Shown: positions 1 to 6,825 of the stretch, piece after piece | Layout: each line of letters begins with the position of its first letter | How positions within the stretch are numbered: the first letter of the stretch is position 1 | Program-made: the position numbers and the translations under genes | NCBI GenBank assembly: GCA_947442115.1 | Contig: CANEVK010000096.1 | Coordinates: 1 to 9,082 of the forward strand | From: Bacteriovoracaceae bacterium | GTDB lineage: Bacteria > Bdellovibrionota > Bacteriovoracia > Bacteriovoracales > Bacteriovoracaceae | DNA length: 9,082 nt | Direction: 5' to 3' | Notes under the pieces: generated by a model | Told to the model about the DNA's origin: nothing | The model's input: only the letters and a program-made list of their open reading frames with translations | Databases searched by the model: none

Positions 1-1
1 A

Positions 2-406
2 GTTCTTATCGGAAGGGTGGAGTGGATCGGGTTGCCTGATATCAAAATTAAACTCAAGGCAAGAATCGATACTGGGGCCAAGACCACATCAATGCATGCT
101 GTGAACATCGAGGAAGTCGAGCAAAGAGGAGAGCTTTTTGTTAAATTCCAATCTGTCGATGCAGAAGGTAAAGTCGTTGAACTCGTAAGAAAAGTTGGCA
201 CGACTCAGAAAGTTTCAAATACTTCAGGGTTTGTCTCACGAAGATATGTCATCAAAGAGAAGCTCAAAATTGGTGGAATTGAGAAAGAAGTTCTTATCAA
301 TCTTAATGACAGAACTAAGATGGAATATAAATTTTTAATTGGGCGAAATGTGCTTCTGGGACGATTTATCGTTGATGTGGCCCGTTCTCACGTTCTGGGT
401 GATTAA
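2..406 (+). CDS. Retropepsin-like aspartic peptidase, RimB/COG4067 family (5' end outside window)
   Basis: Probable aspartic peptidase of the family once called 'ATP-dependent zinc protease' (Pfam Zn_protease, RimB-like). A GTG at 17 could start a 129-residue protein, but the frame is open back to base 2 and reads VLIGRVEW, which is the usual conserved start of this family. I therefore treat the gene as cut by the window edge. The catalytic signature ARIDTGAKTTSMHA is complete, with the Asp codon at 68-70. Near the C-terminus the conserved block NDRTKMEYKFLIGRNVLLG is also present, as expected for the family's second core strand. Retropepsin-like proteins usually act as dimers with one Asp from each subunit. 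It is the first visible gene of a three-gene operon. The next gene starts 3 bases after its TAA, and that gene's SD-like GGTGA (398-402) lies inside this CDS. The substrate is unknown. Confidence 0.88.
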   Translation, partial: VLIGRVEWIGLPDIKIKLKARIDTGAKTTSMHAVNIEEVEQRGELFVKFQSVDAEGKVVELVRKVGTTQKVSNTSGFVSRRYVIKEKLKIGGIEKEVLINLNDRTKMEYKFLIGRNVLLGRFIVDVARSHVLGD

Positions 407-409
407 TTC

Positions 410-2020
410 ATGAGAAAAATTATAGCACTAATTACGGCATTTCTTATTATGGCCCCCTTGGGAATGCTGTTTTATAAGTCCCAGGTTCTTAAATTATCTC
501 TCTTGCCAGAAATGGTAGATGATGTTTGGAATTTTCACCTTAGTGCCAAACCCAAGGGCGATAAAAATTCATTCTCTTTTCCAATTCCGAAGCCTGGCCC
601 AGGATTAAAAATAACTGACGAACGAATAAAATCAAAAAATTTTGAAATATTTATTGATTCAAACTCTGATAGTGCCTTGGCCACATGGTCTTCAAAAGAT
701 TTTATTAAACAAAAGGTTAGCTATTCCGCTCGTATTGACCTGAAACCAATTTCTTATAAAAACATTCCAAAAGATAATACTGAAAATTATCCAAAAGGTT
801 TGCAACAGTACTTAAAGATCCCCAAATTAATTCCAGAGGATGTCGCCGCTATCAGTAATCTAGAAAGCGCCATCCTTGAAGGTAGTGAGGATAAGACAAG
901 TGTTATTCGAAAAATTTACTACTATGTAGAAGAGGAAATTCAGCGTAATACGGATATTAAGACCATTCATGAAACCCTCAATACTGGTAAAGGCTCACCA
1001 CTGATTAAGGCCAAGCTTTTTAATATCATGGCCAGACGTCAAAAGGTGCCATCACGTATTGTTGTGCTGGTGAAAATGCCAGAATTTAAGAAACAAAAAA
1101 ATGCTAAATTACGTTTTACCTTCGCTAACGAAGTATTCCTGAATAATAAATGGATCCCGATCGATACGAATCGTGGATTCTTTGGGGAGCGTCCAGATCA
1201 ATTCATGGTCGTTCATCGTAATTATGATGAAGTGGAAAAGATTATCTCAAAGAAAAAAGTGAGCTATTCCATTCAAGCTGAACGTGCTAGGATCAATCGT
1301 TTTAACAAAGCAGAGTTTAAGAAGGAAGTTAAACGAACTGACTCCATCTTCTCACGTTTAAGCCTGTACCGTTTACCTTTACCACTTCAAACGATGTTTA
1401 CAACTATTTTGCTTATTCCTCTTGGAACTTTAGTTTTATCTATTGCTCGAAATATTATTGGTATTCCTACTTTTGGTATCTTTACTCCCATCATTCTCAC
1501 TCTTTTCTTTAAAGAGACATCACTTGGGTTCGGTGCTCTTTTCTTTTTTATAGTCGTTTTGATTGGTATTGCAGAAAGGTATGTTTTGGATAAGTTTTAT
1601 CTCCTTGCAGTTCCAAGGCTCTCTATTATTCTCACGTTTGTGATCATGCTGATGATTGGTTATTCACTATTTAGTACTGATATTTCCTTCATTTCACAAA
1701 AACACCTGGCATTCTTTCCTATTGTGATTGTCACTACAAATATTGAGCGATTATCCATTATGATTACTGAGGAGGGGCTATTTAATACGCTTAAAACCCT
1801 TCTTGGAACATTGGCGATCGCCATCATGGGGTACCTGCTTTACTCAATCCAATCATTAGAAATGTTTATGTTCACAAATCCTGAGCTCTTACTCACAGTC
1901 ATTGGTTGTTTAATACTCATAGGTAAGTATAAGGGCTATCGTATTTCTGAATTTATTCGATTCAGGGATCTCGTAAGGCAAAAAAAGAAATTGGAGTCTA
2001 AAGCTCATGATCTTCCATGA
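410..2020 (+). CDS. Inactive transglutaminase-like domain fused to about seven transmembrane helices
   Basis: Inner-membrane protein of the 'inactive transglutaminase fused to 7TM' type (Pfam Transglut_i_TM / 7TM_transglut). A signal-anchor-like helix at residues 3-22 is followed by a periplasmic part to about residue 320. A transglutaminase-like fold spans about 165-260, seen in the spacing of TGKGSPLIKAKLFNIMARR and VPSRIVV and in the later EVFLNNKWIPIDTNRG. Where active members have the catalytic Cys, this one has Ser196/Pro197, and the His position is also not His, so it is probably a binding rather than a catalytic domain. Residues 325-507 hold several strongly hydrophobic segments, consistent with the 7TM part, and include the motif GIPTFGIFTPIIL. 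The C-terminal tail is basic. Translation probably starts from GGTGA at 398-402. The gene overlaps the following ligase gene by 14 bases, which suggests coupling. It probably presents or senses a ligand for the two enzymes encoded beside it; that role is inferred. Confidence 0.88.
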   Translation: MRKIIALITAFLIMAPLGMLFYKSQVLKLSLLPEMVDDVWNFHLSAKPKGDKNSFSFPIPKPGPGLKITDERIKSKNFEIFIDSNSDSALATWSSKDFIKQKVSYSARIDLKPISYKNIPKDNTENYPKGLQQYLKIPKLIPEDVAAISNLESAILEGSEDKTSVIRKIYYYVEEEIQRNTDIKTIHETLNTGKGSPLIKAKLFNIMARRQKVPSRIVVLVKMPEFKKQKNAKLRFTFANEVFLNNKWIPIDTNRGFFGERPDQFMVVHRNYDEVEKIISKKKVSYSIQAERARINRFNKAEFKKEVKRTDSIFSRLSLYRLPLPLQTMFTTILLIPLGTLVLSIARNIIGIPTFGIFTPIILTLFFKETSLGFGALFFFIVVLIGIAERYVLDKFYLLAVPRLSIILTFVIMLMIGYSLFSTDISFISQKHLAFFPIVIVTTNIERLSIMITEEGLFNTLKTLLGTLAIAIMGYLLYSIQSLEMFMFTNPELLLTVIGCLILIGKYKGYRISEFIRFRDLVRQKKKLESKAHDLP

Positions 2021-2960
2021 ATTAAAAACAATGGGCATATTAGGGATCAATAATCGTGTCGGAAGATACATCTTACGTCATAACAAACGCTCCCAATATC
2101 CTCTTGTCGATAATAAGGTGCTGACAGCGAGAAGGGCCGAAGCTTGGGGAATAGCGATGCCCGAGAATTATCTTGTTATTGAAAATTATGGAACTCTTAA
2201 GAATTTAAAAAATAAACTACAGCAATATGAATCCTTTGTGATTAAACCAGCTAACGGGTCTCAAGGAAATGGGATCATCGTTTTCAAAGAAGTCATTAGA
2301 GATTTTGTTGATGGTGAGGAGAAATTACTTTTTAGAAGATCTAATGATAAATTAATGGAACTCGATGAAGTTAAGCACCATATTTCTGGAATTCTCTCCG
2401 GTTTGTATTCTTTGTCTGGTCAGAGTGATGTGGCCATTATTCAAGCAAAAATTGATAAGCATCCTATCTTTAATGATTACTCTTACGGGGGAATTCCCGA
2501 CATTCGTGTGATTGTCTTTGAAGGCTTCCCCGTCATGAGCATGGTTCGGTTACCCACAAAGTCTTCCGATGGTAAGGCCAATCTCCACCAAGGGGCCATT
2601 GGTGCTGGGATTAATTTGAAAGATGGATCAACTAATAATGCTGTTATTCGAAATCAAGTGGTGACTCATCATCCAGATACAGAACATCGATTAGAGGGGT
2701 TAGTTCTACCTTTCTGGCGTGAGATTTTGGAACTGGCCTCTCATTGTTATGATATGGTTGGGCTTGGCTACTTAGGTGTTGATATCGTTTTAACTCCGGA
2801 TAAAGGGCCAATCCTACTTGAGCTGAATGCACGTCCAGGTTTAGGAATTCAGATTGCTAATCTTGCAGGGCTTGTTCCCAGATTAGAAAAAATTCAAAAA
2901 GAAGCACCTGTAAATCTCATGGCAAAAGATCGTGTCGAATATTCGATGAAAAATTTTTAA
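2007..2960 (+). CDS. RimK-related ATP-grasp ligase (alpha-L-glutamate ligase-like)
   Basis: ATP-grasp enzyme close to the RimK-related 'alpha-L-glutamate ligase-like' family (TIGR02291 type), normally about 310-320 residues; this one has 317. Such enzymes activate a carboxylate as an acyl phosphate using ATP and Mg and join it to an amine. Visible blocks are the N-terminal MGILGINNRVGRYILRHN with YPLVDNKVLT, the nucleotide-binding loop FVIKPANGSQGNGI (77-90), PDIRVIV (164-170), HQGAIGAGI (194-202), and the metal/ATP end block with Asp259, Glu272 and Asn274 in LELNARPGLGIQIAN. No key residue looks missing. The ATG at 2007 is preceded by GGAG (1993-1996) and lies inside the end of the 7TM gene. 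A second ATG at 2031 would still keep the conserved block but has no better ribosome binding site. The acceptor substrate is unknown; an amino-acid or glutamate transfer is inferred from the family. Confidence 0.9.
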   Translation: MIFHELKTMGILGINNRVGRYILRHNKRSQYPLVDNKVLTARRAEAWGIAMPENYLVIENYGTLKNLKNKLQQYESFVIKPANGSQGNGIIVFKEVIRDFVDGEEKLLFRRSNDKLMELDEVKHHISGILSGLYSLSGQSDVAIIQAKIDKHPIFNDYSYGGIPDIRVIVFEGFPVMSMVRLPTKSSDGKANLHQGAIGAGINLKDGSTNNAVIRNQVVTHHPDTEHRLEGLVLPFWREILELASHCYDMVGLGYLGVDIVLTPDKGPILLELNARPGLGIQIANLAGLVPRLEKIQKEAPVNLMAKDRVEYSMKNF

Positions 2961-3925
2961 AGACTTTCAAAAACTGCGTAAATTTCTGGAATAGTCTGCG
3001 CGAGAAGTAGTTTCCTACGATGAACTTCACCTAAATCAAGCCCTTCAAACATAAAGCGAGATACGGATTTCGTTTGTTTCAAAAGTCCACGATCAGAAAT
3101 GTTTTCCAGTTCCAGTTGGTGACGATATTCTTTAAAAAACGTTTTAATTCTTTTTGCTCTTTCTATCGAGGTTTCATTAAAATGACCCATTCTATAATCT
3201 TGCGCCATCCATGGAGATTTGAGAGCACCTCGGGCGACCATAACCCCATGGCAGCCAGTCTCGTTCATCATTCGGTCAACATCACTTGTACACCAAACAT
3301 CTCCATTGCCAATAATAGGGACGTGAGAGAGTTTGACTGCTTTTTCAATAAAACTCCAAACGGCCGGAACTTTATACATCATATCCCTAGTCCTTCCATG
3401 AACAGTGATAAGCTCGACTCCCTCATCATTTAGAATTTTTATAATAGTTTCAAAATCATTGGTATGATGAAAACCAGTTCTCACCTTGGCTGTAAGTCGA
3501 CCATTAAAATTTGATCTGATGTTTCTTATAAGTGTGCGAAGTAAGTCGAGATCGAGGAGAAGTGATGATCCTCCGCCATTTTTTGTGACTGTATTTGAAG
3601 GACATCCCAAATTGATATCAAGCCATGGGTAACCCAGATCCAGAATCTCCTTCACCATGTCGATTGTGAAGGCCCGGTGAGAGGTTAGAATCTGAAACAT
3701 GGTCTTATTTTTTATCTGTTCGTCATTTGAAAGATCTACCCCAAAGTGCTTGATAATATATTTACGAGGATAATGTCCGGCCGATGGAACTCGAAGAAAA
3801 TCTGTCGCAAGGTAATCCCATTCTGGGTAAAGCTTCAGAACTGTCTTCCTGAAGGCTTCATCAGTGATGCTTTCCATCGGTGCAAAGAAAAGTGATCCCT
3901 TAGGGACAGGACTAAGTGTTGGCAT
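2957..3925 (-). CDS. tRNA-dihydrouridine synthase, DusC-like
   Basis: FMN-dependent enzyme that reduces specific uridines of the tRNA D-loop to dihydrouridine with NADPH. The TIM-barrel motifs occur in order: FAPMESITD (14-22, flavin binding), Gln78, DINLGCPSNTVTKNGGG with catalytic Cys108, AKVRTG with Lys147, VHGRT around His176, GNGDV (206-210) and ARGAL (231-235, phosphate binding). The GCPSNTV..GGG form and the ATDFLRVPS segment resemble E. coli DusC more than DusA or DusB, but a subfamily call by eye is uncertain. The length of 322 residues is normal. The start overlaps the preceding membrane-protein gene by 14 bases and has only weak SD signal, so it is probably translated by coupling as the last gene of a three-gene operon. 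Its stop overlaps the stop of the convergent ATP-grasp gene over a shared TTAA. I see no standard terminator there. Confidence 0.93.
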   Translation of the reverse strand: MPTLSPVPKGSLFFAPMESITDEAFRKTVLKLYPEWDYLATDFLRVPSAGHYPRKYIIKHFGVDLSNDEQIKNKTMFQILTSHRAFTIDMVKEILDLGYPWLDINLGCPSNTVTKNGGGSSLLLDLDLLRTLIRNIRSNFNGRLTAKVRTGFHHTNDFETIIKILNDEGVELITVHGRTRDMMYKVPAVWSFIEKAVKLSHVPIIGNGDVWCTSDVDRMMNETGCHGVMVARGALKSPWMAQDYRMGHFNETSIERAKRIKTFFKEYRHQLELENISDRGLLKQTKSVSRFMFEGLDLGEVHRRKLLLAQTIPEIYAVFESL

Positions 3926-4403
3926 GCTCTACGGCTTTTTCTCTCAAGCGAAGTATGAGCAGAGTAGAGAGAATCAAAATTTTTATTGAATCCAAAGTCA
4001 CATAAGTACGATGATAGAACTGATGCTCCTGTTGAATATCTTGAATTCCTGCAATCGCTATAAGGCCCAGGGAGTCAGCTTTTTTCCAAAGGAGAGTCAG
4101 CTCTGCTATCTTTGGGGTGAGATAAGAAAAATAAATCACAACGATAATTGAGGCTGAAATGGCCAAGAAAAAATGAATAATTGTTTTATTATATTTTTTG
4201 AATTCAAGTGAAATAAGGCAAACAAGGATTGATGACAGAATTAATTCTAAAAGATTCATCTTAGTAAAAAGGGCAACACCAAGCTCGCCTGCATTGAAAA
4301 AATTTTCAATGACCTGGAAGACTGTAGGGACAACGGCAAAATCAACCAGACAGGTTGTCCCTAGCCAAATACTTAAAAAAATTAAAATCAATTTTTTAGT
4401 CAT
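3912..4403 (-). CDS. Four-helix membrane protein, DUF4149/TMEM205-like
   Basis: Small integral membrane protein of 163 residues with four hydrophobic segments at about 4-22, 50-66, 74-94 and 136-152. The pattern fits the DUF4149 (TMEM205-like) family: an early IWLGTTCLVDFAVVPTVFQ helix, a short turn rich in small residues (FNAGELGVALF), and a late QFYHRTYVTLDSIKILIL segment, where the family often has a His-Tyr and an Asp before the last helix. I recognise this by pattern only. The function of the family in bacteria is not established. It is the middle gene of the - strand operon: its ATG lies within the stop region of the secreted-protein gene (8-base overlap) and its own stop lies inside the dus gene. 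There is no clear SD before its ATG, so translational coupling is likely. Confidence 0.68.
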   Translation of the reverse strand: MTKKLILIFLSIWLGTTCLVDFAVVPTVFQVIENFFNAGELGVALFTKMNLLELILSSILVCLISLEFKKYNKTIIHFFLAISASIIVVIYFSYLTPKIAELTLLWKKADSLGLIAIAGIQDIQQEHQFYHRTYVTLDSIKILILSTLLILRLREKAVEHANT

Positions 4404-4767
4404 TATAAATTCTAGAAAAACAACCGAAGTCTAATTCAACATGACCGAAAACGAGATGAATATCAAAAGAGTCTGCAGATTTGCCTATCACTTGAGAGGG
4501 AACTGCAACACTGCCATCGACGTGACTATCAACAATCTTAAAGATATCAAATCCATTCTTATTCTCAGAGTATTCAATATTTAAAAGTATTCTTTCGTCC
4601 TCTGGATTTTGCATGCCTGATGAAAGAAAGAGAGTTCCTGTTTTGTTAGTCGTGAGGTTTACAACGGCTACATCTGTACTATCAGCTAAAATTGAGCACT
4701 GGATGTATTGACGGGCCCAGACAGTAGAGGTCGTAATAAGTGCAATTGTAAGAGCTAAAAATTTCAT
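4396..4767 (-). CDS. Small secreted hypothetical protein
   Basis: Protein of 123 residues that I do not recognise. It starts with a clear Sec signal peptide (MKFLALTIALITTSTVWA, cleavage likely after Ala18), giving a mature part of about 105 residues. The mature part looks mostly beta-stranded, is acidic, and has only two cysteines, Cys24 near the new N-terminus and Cys116 near the C-terminus, which could form a disulfide closing the domain. There is no lipobox, so it should be soluble in the periplasm or exported. The start is well supported by an AAGGGGAA ribosome binding site (- strand, 4773-4780). It is the first gene of the operon that continues with the DUF4149-like and dus genes, overlapping the former by 8 bases. 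A 16-bp palindrome lies 24 bases upstream of the start codon. Confidence 0.8.
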   Translation of the reverse strand: MKFLALTIALITTSTVWARQYIQCSILADSTDVAVVNLTTNKTGTLFLSSGMQNPEDERILLNIEYSENKNGFDIFKIVDSHVDGSVAVPSQVIGKSADSFDIHLVFGHVELDFGCFSRIYND

Positions 4768-4790
4768 CAGAATTCCCCTTTTTATAGCTT

Positions 4791-4806
4791 GTTTGATTTA
4801 TCAAAC
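4791..4806. repeat. 16-bp palindrome, possible operator
   Basis: GTTTGAT-TT-ATCAAAC, with perfect 7-bp arms around a 2-base centre. It lies just upstream of the secreted-protein gene on the - strand, where the core promoter would be expected; an AT-rich TATAAA (- strand) sits immediately downstream. The arms end sharply and no T-run follows, so it looks more like a dimeric regulator site than a terminator. Which regulator would bind is not visible. Confidence 0.4.
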
Positions 4807-4859
4807 GGCTGAGAAATTGAGAAGAGGGATTCTAAGATTTTAGCAAGATAGATAAGGGC

Positions 4860-4890
4860 TTGATAATACGATCAGGCGAGCAAGTAAAAT
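4860..4890 (+). promoter_or_regulatory. Candidate sigma-70 promoter for the PLD-like gene
   Basis: TTGATA (4860-4865, 5 of 6 to TTGACA) and TAAAAT (4885-4890, 5 of 6 to TATAAT) with a spacer of 19 bases, which is longer than the optimum of 17. It would give a leader of about 70 bases. A weaker alternative lies downstream: TTTACA (4912-4917), 17 bases, then TAGATA (4935-4940), giving a short leader of about 20 bases. I cannot choose between them from sequence. Confidence 0.3.
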
Positions 4891-4968
4891 TTCCTCATCT
4901 CAAGACTCTTTTTTACATCTTTAAATCAATTCGATAGATAAGCACCCACAACATCAAGTGGAGCCTCA

Positions 4969-6249
4969 ATGAAAAAGTTTTCAGTCCTTCTCCTGTGCCT
5001 TTTATCTCTCAAGAGCTGGGCCATTAAACTCTCTGATTATAGTCCTTACAAATTTGAAGCCTTATTTACAAATCCTGTTTGTGAAACTTACTCCTATATG
5101 ACTCCGATTGTTTCTGAAAATGGTAAGATATTGGAGTCCAAGCCAAAAAACGTATACTGCAAACCTGCCGATGAAGCGGCTTCTGTAGCCAGATCTGATT
5201 CTCCTCAGTACCGCATCATTGAGTGGATTTCTGATAAAGACACAAAAGAACTTTATCTGGCCTACCTCAGTTTTAGTTCAAAAAATGTAGTGAAGGCCCT
5301 TTGTTCCGCTGTTTCTAAAGGGGTTAAGCTTTCGATGGTATTAGATGGAGGAGAGGATGGAAAAAATCCTTCACCTAACAAAGATGCTGAAGCCTTAAAA
5401 AAATGTGGCGATTCTTCGCTCGTTCAAGTGACTTATCGAGGAAGTACTACTGGACTTGGATATGCTCATAATAAAATCCTCATTGTGAATCCTGGTTCAA
5501 AAACCACAAAAGTTTTATTCTCCTCAGGTAATATGACTGGCGGGACAAGTATCAACCATGAGAACTGGAATTTTGTCACAACCTCAGGAAAATCTTATTT
5601 TGCCCAGGCCCATGTTTGCGTAATTGAATCCATGATTAAGGCCGGGGATACAAAATCAAATTTCACTAAATCGCTTAATGAGTGCAGAAGTCAAATCTCT
5701 GCACAACCTGAAAGCGATATTCAGGTTTTTTTCTCCCCCGTTGATGGCGCGCAGGCCTTAGCGAAGGTCACGGAAGCCGGAAATAACTCTAAACTTATTG
5801 AGGCGATGTCTCATCGCTTTTCTGGACAGCTCGCGGATTTATTTAAATCACTGCTTGAGAACAAAAAAGAGATTAAGTTTATTCTTGATGATGATATTTA
5901 CTGGTCGTACAAGCGCCATCAAAATGTCGGACGTAATACAAGTTTTGAAGCCTTTAAAATTTATAAAGATTTGATTGAAGTTGGAATGAAGACTCGTTTT
6001 CTTCAAACGAACCAAAATGTTTTTCAGCTTCAGCACAATAAGTTTATGATTTTTACTTTTGAAAAGGGTGGAGCTGTATTTAATGGCGCCGGAAACTTTA
6101 CGACAGCGGCCTTCACTAAAAACTTTGAGAATTTCTATTACATCACCATACCAGAAGTGGTTCTGGCCTATAACAAGCAATACGATTTATATTTTAATGA
6201 AATGGCTACAGTTGATAAGGATATGCCTAGGGATTATGTAAATCCCTAG
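4969..6249 (+). CDS. Secreted phospholipase D-like protein with two HxK motifs
   Basis: Exported member of the phospholipase D superfamily (PLDc_2-like), which cleaves or transfers phosphodiester bonds through a phospho-histidine. Residues 1-18 form a Sec signal peptide (MKKFSVLLLCLLSLKSWA). The first half carries HNKILIVN (His167, Lys169) followed by SSGNMT (185-190) and HENW. The second half carries HNKFMIFT (His356, Lys358) followed by NGAGNFT (372-378) and ENFYYI. This is the two-lobed arrangement of a monomeric PLD. In both motifs the usual Asp of HxKxxxxD is replaced, by Asn174 and by Thr363. The catalytic His and Lys are kept, so activity is plausible. There are six cysteines in the first 240 mature residues, which fits a disulfide-bonded periplasmic or extracellular protein. 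The start has GGAG at 4960-4963 with a 5-base spacer. It is a single gene ending in a hairpin terminator. The substrate could be lipid, nucleic acid or another phosphodiester. Confidence 0.85.
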   Translation: MKKFSVLLLCLLSLKSWAIKLSDYSPYKFEALFTNPVCETYSYMTPIVSENGKILESKPKNVYCKPADEAASVARSDSPQYRIIEWISDKDTKELYLAYLSFSSKNVVKALCSAVSKGVKLSMVLDGGEDGKNPSPNKDAEALKKCGDSSLVQVTYRGSTTGLGYAHNKILIVNPGSKTTKVLFSSGNMTGGTSINHENWNFVTTSGKSYFAQAHVCVIESMIKAGDTKSNFTKSLNECRSQISAQPESDIQVFFSPVDGAQALAKVTEAGNNSKLIEAMSHRFSGQLADLFKSLLENKKEIKFILDDDIYWSYKRHQNVGRNTSFEAFKIYKDLIEVGMKTRFLQTNQNVFQLQHNKFMIFTFEKGGAVFNGAGNFTTAAFTKNFENFYYITIPEVVLAYNKQYDLYFNEMATVDKDMPRDYVNP

Positions 6250-6250
6250 G
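6226..6250 (+). terminator. Hairpin terminator overlapping the PLD stop codon
   Basis: CCTAGGGATT and AATCCCTAGG form a perfect 10-bp stem around the 5-base loop ATGTA, followed by ATATTTT. The stop codon TAG (6247-6249) is inside the descending arm, and the last codons of the PLD-like gene make up the rest. The T-tract is broken, so strength is uncertain. The convergent gene ends 12 bases further on, so the hairpin may also limit its read-through, although there is no T-run on that side. Confidence 0.6.
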
Positions 6251-6261
6251 ATATTTTAGAT

Positions 6262-6825
6262 TTAGTAACTTCTGAATTCACTGCTATCAAAGCTTACATC
6301 TAAATTTGCAGGTTGGTACTCTATAGGCAGGGTGTTGGAACCGCCTGAGGATGCCTGCTCAATGCCTTTACCGTAAAGCTTCTGACATGGACTTCCACTG
6401 AATCCACCTGTCATGATCACAGCACCATTCTTCTTTACTTCACAACCCCCACTGGCCGTGACTTTGACATCCATAATGTTAAACTGAGGATCTGTACTGA
6501 GTAGAGGATTATTACTAGAAGTTGTAGTCGTTGTCGTTAAAGAATTTTGATCAAAAGGGGTGGCCGTAAATGAATCTGCATTCGCCCAGTTATTATTCAC
6601 GACCGTATTCGTTGTTGTTCCCGTAGGAGCACTTGGAGCATCACTTACGGCTGTTCCGGAAGAGACACTCACTGGAGCGGTTTCATTGTAGGTTGGAAAT
6701 GTTTGTGGGGACGATGGTGAACTCGGAGAAGTTTGGGTGCCTGAAACAACTGTTTCTTTAGCTGCCATCACATTGATTGAAGATGCAAGAGCAAGTAAGG
6801 CCACAAGTAATTTAATTTCTCTCAT
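6262..6825 (-). CDS. Secreted Ser/Thr/Pro-rich low-complexity protein
   Basis: Protein of 187 residues that I cannot place in a family. Residues 1-22 are a Sec signal peptide (cleavage likely after MAA). Residues about 25-110 are a flexible, low-complexity stretch dominated by Ser, Thr, Pro and Asn, including SPSSPSSP, a run of six Thr (97-102) and many Thr-Thr and Val-Val pairs. Residues about 113-187 are more ordered and contain two cysteines (Cys128 and Cys147) about twenty residues apart, flanked by glycines (ASGGCEVKKNGAVIMTGG), which probably form a disulfide hairpin. This looks like a surface linker or stalk with a small C-terminal domain. The start is supported by AGGGAG (- strand, 6830-6835). 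A GATAAT on the - strand (6864-6869) could be a -10 box, but no good -35 accompanies it. It is transcribed away from the pilin-like gene and converges on the PLD-like gene. Confidence 0.78.
   Translation of the reverse strand: MREIKLLVALLALASSINVMAAKETVVSGTQTSPSSPSSPQTFPTYNETAPVSVSSGTAVSDAPSAPTGTTTNTVVNNNWANADSFTATPFDQNSLTTTTTTSSNNPLLSTDPQFNIMDVKVTASGGCEVKKNGAVIMTGGFSGSPCQKLYGKGIEQASSGGSNTLPIEYQPANLDVSFDSSEFRSY

Noticed and set aside
2644..2832. 62-codon ORF antisense to the ATP-grasp gene
   Set aside because: It lies fully within the conserved metal-binding end of the ligase and has no SD or protein features of its own.
2948..2958. AAAAATTTTT at the end of the ligase gene as a terminator
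   Set aside because: It is self-complementary but has no GC stem or loop and could not form a stable terminator hairpin.
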